Shown here: piece by piece, positions 1 to 5,527 of the stretch | Layout of the letters: every line of letters begins with the position of its first letter | Numbering within the stretch: position 1 is the stretch's first letter | NCBI GenBank assembly: GCA_030526445.1 | Contig: JAUNCV010000090.1 | Span: 1-8,029, forward strand | Source: Bacteroidales bacterium | Lineage (GTDB): Bacteria > Bacteroidota > Bacteroidia > Bacteroidales > UBA3663 | DNA length: 8,029 bases | Direction: 5' to 3' | Position numbers and translations under genes: made by a program | Notes under the pieces: model-generated | The model's input: only the letters and a program-made list of their open reading frames with translations | What the model was told of the DNA's origin: nothing | Database searches by the model: none

Positions 1-519
1 TACAGCTGGCTGAGCAGTTTCGAGCAAAGCTACCATCTCGTTGTAGTCAAGATAGTAGAGCATATCGCCCCAAATCATCTGACCAACCAAGTTCTGCTCA
101 TTCTGCTTATATGAATTGAGGAGAACCTCTTTATATGCCTCGCTGGTCTCACAAGAGTCAACAGCACTCTTGAAATTTGCAAGCACATCGTTGAGTGGGG
201 TTCCAGCACTGGTGCGGTTCGCAATATCAACATTGATTACACCTGGCTCAAGAATGAACTGAACGGCATGACGACGATCGACCTGAGCAAGAACAACGCT
301 GGCAGTATCAGCCGAACCATTGAACTCGAACTTACCCTCCTTAATGTCAGATACGCCCAGAGTATCACGATTGCTCATATTGATCAACACAACCTGCTGG
401 CCCTCTTCAAGACCATCCCAAGCAGCAGTACCAGCTACCTGATAAGTGTTATTTGCTTTATCGGCACACGATGAAAGCAACAAAGCAGCGGTGGCTGCTA
501 CAGAGAAAAATTTCTTCAT
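1..519 (-). CDS. DUF4369-type lipoprotein, probable N-terminal half of a TlpA/thioredoxin-like protein (3' end outside window)
   Basis: This is an open frame of 173 codons with no stop; the C-terminus lies beyond base 1. The N-terminus (MKKFFSVAATAALLLSSC) is a lipoprotein signal with lipobox LSSC, so Cys18 should be lipidated after signal peptidase II cleavage. The mature part starts with a beta-rich segment (about residues 27-100: YQVAGTA, QQVVLINM, GKFEFNG, FILEPG, then GTPLNDVLANF). This pattern is typical of DUF4369 domains, which in Bacteroidota usually precede a thioredoxin/AhpC-TSA domain with a CxxC motif. That second domain would be in the missing part, so redox function is inference. 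The start at 519 is chosen because the signal peptide begins there. There is no Shine-Dalgarno sequence, only A/T-rich sequence upstream. It lies 25 bp downstream of the Gate gene on the same strand and is probably cotranscribed. If complete, it would be a periplasmic or outer-membrane-anchored protein. Confidence 0.8.
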   Translation of the reverse strand, partial: MKKFFSVAATAALLLSSCADKANNTYQVAGTAAWDGLEEGQQVVLINMSNRDTLGVSDIKEGKFEFNGSADTASVVLAQVDRRHAVQFILEPGVINVDIANRTSAGTPLNDVLANFKSAVDSCETSEAYKEVLLNSYKQNEQNLVGQMIWGDMLYYLDYNEMVALLETAQPAV

Positions 520-544
520 TTGTCTTATATATTAATAATGAGAA

Positions 545-1453
545 TTACTTAAACAGAAACAGACAGGCTCGTCTGAGCCAAACCAAAAAGAAGGCCAATG
601 TGACACGAACAGAAATAAGCAATAGGGCAGGAATACCCGTAGCTGCAAGTACAAGAGTATCTTCGAGCAATGAATGACTCATGATGAGATGATAGTTCAC
701 AGCATTGGCATCTTCGGGCGTGATAACTCTCTTTTCCTTGAGTTCGAGCATTACTGCCGAACCATAACTGATGCCAAGCACATTTCCTACCAACCACATA
801 TAGGCAGCCTTTTCGGGCAATCCGAAAAACCTCATCATAGGGGAGAGGAGCTCTGAGAGAGGTCGGAGTAAACGATAAGCTTCGAGCATGCGCTGCAACA
901 CCATGAGGAAATAAATGATGAGCACTACCATGACCGACATCTTGAGTTGCGAGACAACCCATCCCGACAGCATTTCGGCAGTGGTGCTATTGGCCGGCAC
1001 ACCAAGATAGATGTACTTCTCACTGCTTTCGCCCAAAAACAAATTGAGCAAAAAAGCACTGCCAAAAGCCATGAAGATACGAATAAGGCTCATCTTCCAA
1101 AACGAAGAGCCTGTCTTACGGTTTACTGCACTCTCCATGGGCAAGGCATGACACAAAGCTATCATGATGCCGAGAATGGTCGCCTCTTTCATATTGAGCG
1201 GCATAGACATCATGGCCGCCAAACCGGCATAGGTGCCAGCCATCGCACCAGAAATAAAAGCAATGGCGGAGGCTCCTGGCAAACCCAAATGTACGAAAAG
1301 TGGGTGCAAGTAAGAGGCCAATACCTCAAGAATGCCATAATGCTGAAGCAGGGTGACGCCTAGGGAAATTGGAATCATCAGTTTGAGCAACCACGAAGCA
1401 CTCTTCCAAGTGGCGGGCAACGCTACCTTCAGACACTGGAGAAACACACTCAT
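545..1453 (-). CDS. Gate-domain (nucleoside recognition / SpmA-SpmB-like) integral membrane protein
   Basis: This 302-residue, strongly hydrophobic protein has about eight possible membrane segments. It contains two similar halves. Residues 69-115 carry GAMAGTYAG followed by a helix and HALPMES (His102, Glu107). Residues 223-273 carry GNVLGISYG followed by a helix and HSLLEDT (His260, Glu264). This glycine-rich loop plus H-[AS]-L-x-x-E arrangement is what I associate with the Gate/nucleoside-recognition family, which includes SpmA and SpmB of spore formers and the core of concentrative nucleoside transporters. Bacteroidales do not sporulate, so the spore name should not be read as function. 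The substrate is unknown; transport of a small molecule across the inner membrane is the reasonable guess. It sits 17 bp after the lipoprotein gene at 1471-2211 and 25 bp before the lipoprotein at 1-519. That suggests one envelope-related operon. The start at 1453 fits this tight spacing. Confidence 0.8.
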   Translation of the reverse strand: MSVFLQCLKVALPATWKSASWLLKLMIPISLGVTLLQHYGILEVLASYLHPLFVHLGLPGASAIAFISGAMAGTYAGLAAMMSMPLNMKEATILGIMIALCHALPMESAVNRKTGSSFWKMSLIRIFMAFGSAFLLNLFLGESSEKYIYLGVPANSTTAEMLSGWVVSQLKMSVMVVLIIYFLMVLQRMLEAYRLLRPLSELLSPMMRFFGLPEKAAYMWLVGNVLGISYGSAVMLELKEKRVITPEDANAVNYHLIMSHSLLEDTLVLAATGIPALLLISVRVTLAFFLVWLRRACLFLFK

Positions 1454-1470
1454 ATATTACTTCAAGGAAA

Positions 1471-2211
1471 TTACTTCCAGGTGAGAGTGTAAGTTGTGGC
1501 AGTCTTTACAGAAGTTGCCTCGTCAGTGACATGTTCAAGACACTTGGTAACATAACCATTCTGGTCTTTTGTTTCGTATGAAAAAGTGCCAGAAAAACCC
1601 TTATTGGTAGTATAGCTCTTAGGTGCATATCTTGGACACTTGCCAAGCAAGCCTACACGAAGCAACCAACCATTATCCCAATCGAGTTGACTGTAGGACC
1701 ACATAGGAGCTCGAACAAAATCGACATTTGAGATTTCATACTCATAAGTATTGTTGCCTACAGAGACCGACTTGATGTTGTCACCATTCCACACAATGGT
1801 GCAGTCAGGACCAATGCTTATGACATGACCATTGCCATCGTAAGAAATCTTGAAATCTTCGGTTTCAACGATTCGGCCATTCTCTAAGCGACAAGTGTGT
1901 ACTATTGGCTCTTCGCCTTCATCAGTTCTCTTGACAAGAATTTTATCAGCAGAGTAGGAGATCTCCAAAGTTTCCGAACCATAACCAGGAATAATCTTAC
2001 GCTTGGTCATGCGCTTCTGAGCGTCATAAGCATACTCGTATGTAGAAATAGAAGAGTTGTGCTTTTCGAAAATAGAAGAGCAAACCTTAAACTGAGACAT
2101 GTCATTATAGTCAGGCTCTTTTATAATATCTTCAGGCTCTGGCGCACAAGCAGCCATACCACAGCACAAAGACGCAATCAGAGAGGAACCAAAATACTTT
2201 AATACTTTCAT
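1471..2211 (-). CDS. Putative lipoprotein, DUF4595-like beta-repeat protein
   Basis: The product is 246 residues. It begins with a signal peptide (MKVLKYFGSSLIASLCCGMAAC) and a probable lipobox MAAC with lipidated Cys22. Cys16 and Cys17 are less likely alternatives. The acidic run after the cysteine (APEPED) resembles the lipoprotein export signals described for Bacteroidota, so surface exposure is possible but unproven. The mature part is a series of short beta strands with YD-like repeats: YEYAYDAQKRMTKRK near 58-72, LEISYSADKILVKR near 82-95, FKISYDGNGHVISI near 120-133, NTYEYEI near 154-160 and FSYETKDQNGYVTK near 210-223. This is typical of DUF4595 and related Bacteroidota families of unknown role. 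It is the first gene of the leftward operon, with a good promoter at 2251-2258 and a leader of about 35 nt. No enzymatic motif is visible. Confidence 0.75.
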   Translation of the reverse strand: MKVLKYFGSSLIASLCCGMAACAPEPEDIIKEPDYNDMSQFKVCSSIFEKHNSSISTYEYAYDAQKRMTKRKIIPGYGSETLEISYSADKILVKRTDEGEEPIVHTCRLENGRIVETEDFKISYDGNGHVISIGPDCTIVWNGDNIKSVSVGNNTYEYEISNVDFVRAPMWSYSQLDWDNGWLLRVGLLGKCPRYAPKSYTTNKGFSGTFSYETKDQNGYVTKCLEHVTDEATSVKTATTYTLTWK

Positions 2212-2250
2212 AAGACTACAGATTCGGTTTTTATAATATTATTCTACGCG

Positions 2251-2258
2251 CAAAGATA
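2251..2258 (-). promoter_or_regulatory. -7 element of promoter for the leftward lipoprotein/Gate operon
   Basis: Read on the minus strand, the sequence is TATCTTTG, an exact match to the Bacteroidota -7 consensus TAnnTTTG. It lies 39 bp upstream of the ATG at 2211. The expected -33 region (about 2278-2283, minus-strand ATAGTG) matches TTTG/TTGG poorly. The promoter may therefore be weak or need an activator. Confidence 0.6.
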
Positions 2259-2290
2259 ATGATTTCTATGATATTAGCACTATCTTTCAG

Positions 2291-2334
2291 TGTCAAATTA
2301 CATAATTAACCTATTTTTATGCTTCTATTTGACA
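2291..2334. repeat. 8-bp inverted repeat with 28-bp spacer between divergent promoters
   Basis: TGTCAAAT (2291-2298) and ATTTGACA (2327-2334) are exact reverse complements. They lie between the leftward promoter (2251-2258) and the rightward promoter (2381-2411), a position suited to an operator. The arms are AT-rich and short, so chance is a real alternative. Confidence 0.3.
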
Positions 2335-2380
2335 AAATGCCGATTAAATCGCACAAATCCTCGCACTTTTTCAAAAAAAA

Positions 2381-2411
2381 TTGGTAGGCTCATAAAAAAA
2401 ATGTACTTTTG
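2381..2411 (+). promoter_or_regulatory. Rightward Bacteroidota-type promoter for the membrane protein gene
   Basis: A -33 TTGG (2381-2384), a 19-bp spacer and a -7 TACTTTTG (2404-2411) match the Bacteroidota sigma-ABfr pattern. An A8 tract precedes the -33 and could act as an UP-like element. Transcription should begin near 2418. This puts the ATGs at 2290 and 2401 outside the message and supports translation from 2464 or 2491. Confidence 0.7.
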
Positions 2412-2424
2412 CAGCGCGATAGTA

Positions 2425-2452
2425 CGGGACGTGCTCATTTTGGAGATTCCCG
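2425..2452 (+). promoter_or_regulatory. Possible 5'-leader hairpin of the membrane protein gene
   Basis: The predicted leader can fold CGGGA (2425-2429) against TCCCG (2448-2452). An inner CTC/GAG pairing closes a short ATTTTG loop. It ends 11 nt before the ATG at 2464 and encloses a GGAG. The outer stem is only 5 bp and interrupted by an asymmetric internal loop, so this is a weak call. Confidence 0.25.
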
Positions 2453-2463
2453 ACCTTGCCAAT

Positions 2464-3018
2464 ATGTTGAACTTTATATCAGTGTACACAATGCATCACA
2501 TCATCAGTTTCTTCCTTCGAGTGGCTTATGCAGGCGCCTTTGGTTTTATTCTTCTTTGGCATACCGAAGACATTGTCAGATACATTCCACAGTTGCTGGG
2601 AGGCTTGCTTATGCTCGAATCTATTGCCCAAATCATGGAACTATTGCTTCTTAAAATTAAGACGCAAGTAAAATACGGCTGGTACATTGCTCCAACTGCC
2701 GTACTCTGCTACGCACTCTTCTTGATCTTCTTCTGCGAGATGCAAATTGATGCCAACAACCTGCTGAACAATTTCGCGACCCTTGTAAAACTAAAGATAG
2801 AGCTGAAGCTTGCTGGATTTGGATTCCTCGTTTTCTTGGTTTCAGAATTAGCTATTTCAGCCAACTTCTTCTTAGCACTTTATCGACCAGAAAAGTTTGC
2901 TGAAAAGAAAAGAATAGAGGAGGAAGCTGCCAAGCTTGCTGCAGAACAACAAGCCAAGCAAGCTACCACAGTAGAGGCTGAAAAAACAGATTATGTTTCA
3001 TGTGAAACTCCAAAATAA
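2464..3018 (+). CDS. Uncharacterised four-helix membrane protein with charged Ala/Glu/Lys tail
   Basis: I do not recognise a family with confidence. The start at 2464 gives 184 residues; the ATG at 2491 (175 residues) is also possible. The longer frame from 2290 is rejected because it would run through the promoter. Four hydrophobic helices are visible, near residues 13-32 (FFLRVAYAGAFGFILLW), 41-62 (LLGGLLMLESIAQIMELLLL), 72-93 (WYIAPTAVLCYALFLIFF) and 113-138 (AGFGFLVFLVSELAISANFF). After them comes a helical, probably cytoplasmic tail rich in K, E, A and Q (about 140-175), which may be a short coiled coil. The gene is alone on its strand, between a leftward envelope operon and the leftward uvrC operon. 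Its last 28 bp overlap the end of uvrC. The spacing of helices 1-2 faintly recalls DUF308/HdeD-like proteins, but I would not assign that. Confidence 0.7.
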   Translation: MLNFISVYTMHHIISFFLRVAYAGAFGFILLWHTEDIVRYIPQLLGGLLMLESIAQIMELLLLKIKTQVKYGWYIAPTAVLCYALFLIFFCEMQIDANNLLNNFATLVKLKIELKLAGFGFLVFLVSELAISANFFLALYRPEKFAEKKRIEEEAAKLAAEQQAKQATTVEAEKTDYVSCETPK

Positions 3019-4967
3019 TCGGCAATAATCTTTGCCTTGGCAGGACCTACAACAGTCACAAGATCGTCAAAACTCGCTTCGCGAATACGCTTGATGCTCT
3101 TGAATGACTTGAGTAGGTCCTGCTTTGTTTTTGGGCCGATACCTTTGATATCGTCAAGTTCTGAATGCACCTGACTTTTACTTCGCTTGTCTCGGTGAAA
3201 CTTTATGGCAAAACGATGCACCTCTTCCTGAATGCGTTCAAGCAGATGGAAAAGTTCACTGCCCACCTTAACATCGACTGCAGCTGGCGGATTACCAAAA
3301 AGCATCTGACGAGTGCGATGGTGGCTATCTTTAACCAAACCGCCAACCGGAATCTGTAGCAGTTCATGAATCTCATGCATACGTTCTGAAGAGATTTCTC
3401 CAGCCATCTGCTGTTTCAGATATTGACCTTCAAGAGCCACCAGAGCATCTCGTATCACGCCCATCTGACCCACGCCACCATCGGCTAAAATAAGATCTGG
3501 AACATCTTGCATTTCGTCAATCAAACGACGATAGCGACGCATCACAACCTCGTGCATAGAAGCATAATCATCGGGACCAACAACACTCTTGATATTGAAT
3601 TTACGATATTCCTTCTTCTCCGGCTTACCATTCATGAAGACAACACACGAAGCCACAGCATCGGTACCAGAAATGTTAGAATTATCAAAACTCTCAATAT
3701 GGAGTGGGAGTTTAGGCAATCCTAATTGCTTCTTGATTTCAGTGAGCAGACGCGTTTGCTTCTGCTCAGGATTCAGCTTGTCAGCCTGTTTTAACTGGTC
3801 GATACGATACTGCTTACAATTCTTTTCGGCCAATTCAAGAAGCTTTCGCTTGTCGCCTCGTTGAGGCACGAATGCCTCACATCCGTCGGGCACAACCGAA
3901 GGCAAGAAAGGCACAACAAGTTCGGTTGTCTTGGTGTTAAGACGAGACAATGCCGAGGCAAGAGGTCGTTCTTCGGCCTCACACTCCTCTTCAACGATCA
4001 TATTCATATCTTCGGCAAAACGTTCGCGAAGTTCAAGAATACCGAGAGCCAGAACATCCTCCTTAGGTTCGTCCAAGCGTTTCTTATACTCGATAGTATA
4101 GCTCTGCACAATGGCGCCTTGCACGATATGAAAATAAGAGACAATGGCCGAATCGTCCTGCTCATCGTAGGCAAAGACATCGATATCGGTCACACTTGAC
4201 GGAACAATATTACTATTGGTGCGATAGCTCTTGATGAGCTCCATACGTTCCTTTACCTGTGCCGCCTCTTCAAACCGCATCTCTTCGGCCAAAGCCATCA
4301 TGTGAGCTGTCATGGTATCATAAAGTTCGGCTGTATGTCCACGAAGAATCTGCTTGATTTCCTCTATATTTTCTTGATAGGTTTCACGTGAAATCTTTCG
4401 TTCGCAAGGACCATTACATTTGTCAATATGATATTTCAAGCAGGTTCTATAGCCTTTATCGAGCATTGTCTCTTGCAGATTGAGCGAGCAGGTACGCACC
4501 TTATACAACTGCTGGAACAGCTGCACCAAAGCATGGGCTACCGAGACATTCGTATATGGACCGAAGTAAGAAGAGCCATCCTTGACCATAGTTCGGGTAA
4601 CGAATACACGAGGGAAAGCCTCGTTTCGAACACAAATCCATGGATAGGTTTTTCCATCCTTAAGCAACACATTATACTTGGGCTGGTGCTGCTTGATCAT
4701 TCGATTTTCTAGATTGAGAGCATCATTCTCCGTATTAACCACAATATACTTCAGGTCGTAAATCTGACGCACCAGATTGGCTGTGCGACGGCTCTCATGC
4801 TCTTTGGTAAAATAACTTGAAACACGACGCTTCAGGTTTTTGGCCTTACCCACATAAATAATCGTTCCCTCGGCATCTAAGTAACGATAGACGCCGGGGG
4901 AATCAGGAAGTATATTCACTATCGACATCAAATAGTCGTAGCGAGGATTCTGTTTTGCTTGAACCAT
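2991..4967 (-). CDS. uvrC: UvrABC excinuclease subunit C
   Basis: UvrC makes both incisions in nucleotide excision repair after UvrA and UvrB have located a lesion. The 658-residue product has the complete family layout. The GIY-YIG nuclease (about 22-101) carries GVYRY and IIYVGKAKNLKRRVSSYF and performs the 3' cut. A Cys cluster (C160, C176, C184, C188) follows, then a UVR motif (about 228-246, MRFEEAAQVKERMELI) that contacts UvrB. The RNase H-like nuclease for the 5' cut shows FDNSN (Asp428), ADGG (Asp496) and DSHHRT (His549/His550). Two C-terminal helix-hairpin-helix motifs (about 604-652, DDIKGIGPKTK and VVGPAKAK) bind DNA. The start at 4967 leaves about 20 residues before the PDSPGVY motif, as in Bacteroides homologues; ATG 4928 is an alternative. 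It is the last gene of the ybeY-mnmG-apt-uvrC operon, 15 bp after apt. No LexA-like box or terminator is seen. Two parS-like sites lie within it. Confidence 0.97.
   Translation of the reverse strand: MVQAKQNPRYDYLMSIVNILPDSPGVYRYLDAEGTIIYVGKAKNLKRRVSSYFTKEHESRRTANLVRQIYDLKYIVVNTENDALNLENRMIKQHQPKYNVLLKDGKTYPWICVRNEAFPRVFVTRTMVKDGSSYFGPYTNVSVAHALVQLFQQLYKVRTCSLNLQETMLDKGYRTCLKYHIDKCNGPCERKISRETYQENIEEIKQILRGHTAELYDTMTAHMMALAEEMRFEEAAQVKERMELIKSYRTNSNIVPSSVTDIDVFAYDEQDDSAIVSYFHIVQGAIVQSYTIEYKKRLDEPKEDVLALGILELRERFAEDMNMIVEEECEAEERPLASALSRLNTKTTELVVPFLPSVVPDGCEAFVPQRGDKRKLLELAEKNCKQYRIDQLKQADKLNPEQKQTRLLTEIKKQLGLPKLPLHIESFDNSNISGTDAVASCVVFMNGKPEKKEYRKFNIKSVVGPDDYASMHEVVMRRYRRLIDEMQDVPDLILADGGVGQMGVIRDALVALEGQYLKQQMAGEISSERMHEIHELLQIPVGGLVKDSHHRTRQMLFGNPPAAVDVKVGSELFHLLERIQEEVHRFAIKFHRDKRSKSQVHSELDDIKGIGPKTKQDLLKSFKSIKRIREASFDDLVTVVGPAKAKIIADYFGVSHET
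2994..3009. other. parS-like ParB-binding site A
   Basis: TGTTTCATGTGAAACT matches the parS consensus TGTTTCACGTGAAACA at 14 of 16 positions. It is a near-palindrome (GTTTCA-TG-TGAAAC). It overlaps the last codons of uvrC (VSHET) and also codes for the end of the convergent membrane protein gene, so it sits in a 28-bp segment translated on both strands. Confidence 0.55.
4380..4395. other. parS-like ParB-binding site B
   Basis: GGTTTCACGTGAAATC contains an uninterrupted 13-bp match (GTTTCACGTGAAA) to the parS core, including the central CACGTG. It differs at positions 1, 15 and 16. It lies in uvrC and encodes KISRET (residues 191-196), in the stretch between the Cys cluster and the UVR motif. 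Confidence 0.5.
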
Positions 4968-4982
4968 GAAAGAAGTATCGTT

Positions 4983-5516
4983 TTACTCTCCCTCGTACAC
5001 AACAGGGCAATAAACTTCGGTATCGGCAGGAAACTTATCTCGACCCTTGAGATCAATAAGCTCGATAATACAATTGATATAAACTTTCTTTACGCCAAGT
5101 TTCTTGCAGAGGTCGTAGGCAGCCTTCATGGTGCCGCCTGTGGCCATCAAGTCATCATGGATAAGCACAACATCATCGGCCGAAAGAGCATCTTTATGAA
5201 TCTCTATCTTGTCAGTTCCATACTCGAGTTCATATTCCTGTTGAATAGTCTCGGCTGGCAACTTACCGGGCTTGCGAATGGTAACGAAGCCTGCATTGAT
5301 ATTGTTGGCAATAATAGGGCCAAGAATAAAACCACGACTCTCAATGCCTAAAACCTTAGTAATACCAAGACCGGTGTAGTGGCCAGTCAAGCCATTAGCC
5401 AACTCGCGAAGGCATGCCGGATTCTTGAGCACAGTTGTGATGTCGCGAAACATAATTCCAGGCTTTGGGAAATCGGGAATAGTACGCAGATTTGATTTAA
5501 TAAGATCGATGTTCAT
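4983..5516 (-). CDS. apt: Adenine phosphoribosyltransferase
   Basis: Apt is a cytosolic enzyme that converts adenine and PRPP to AMP and pyrophosphate, salvaging free adenine without the full de novo pathway. The 177-residue length is normal for the family. Diagnostic features are the N-terminal IPDFPKPGIMFRDIT (13-27), GIESRGFILGPIIA (57-70), the APT-typical RKPGKLP (81-87) and the PRPP-binding loop VVLIHDDLMATGGTM (116-130) with its paired aspartates. A family aromatic/acidic segment with YELEYGTD (95-102) lies between them. The start at 5516 matches the usual short N-terminus (MNIDLIKSNLRTIPDFP). The gene is 11 bp after mnmG and 15 bp before uvrC, so it is surely cotranscribed. The upstream sequence is A-rich with no Shine-Dalgarno motif, as is usual in Bacteroidota. 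All expected residues are present. Confidence 0.97.
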   Translation of the reverse strand: MNIDLIKSNLRTIPDFPKPGIMFRDITTVLKNPACLRELANGLTGHYTGLGITKVLGIESRGFILGPIIANNINAGFVTIRKPGKLPAETIQQEYELEYGTDKIEIHKDALSADDVVLIHDDLMATGGTMKAAYDLCKKLGVKKVYINCIIELIDLKGRDKFPADTEVYCPVVYEGE

Positions 5517-5527
5517 TTCTATATTTT

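Noticed and set aside
566..579. GGCTC-GTCT-GAGCC hairpin near the end of the Gate gene, followed on the minus strand by a T-rich stretch
   Set aside because: The stem is only 5 bp, it lies inside coding sequence, and the T tract is interrupted. It is not a convincing terminator or attenuator.
1570..1585. TGTTTCGTATGAAAAA as a fifth parS-like site
   Set aside because: It has four mismatches, three of them in the central bases, so the dyad is broken.
2290..2463. N-terminal extension of the membrane protein gene to the ATG at 2290 or 2401
   Set aside because: The extension would contain the -33 and -7 elements at 2381-2411, so it is unlikely to be transcribed. The extra residues also look like untranslated AT-rich sequence.
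3861..4199. Long antisense frame inside uvrC, and similar frames inside mnmG and the Gate gene
   Set aside because: They lie wholly opposite well-supported genes, have no promoter or recognisable domain, and read as shadow frames.
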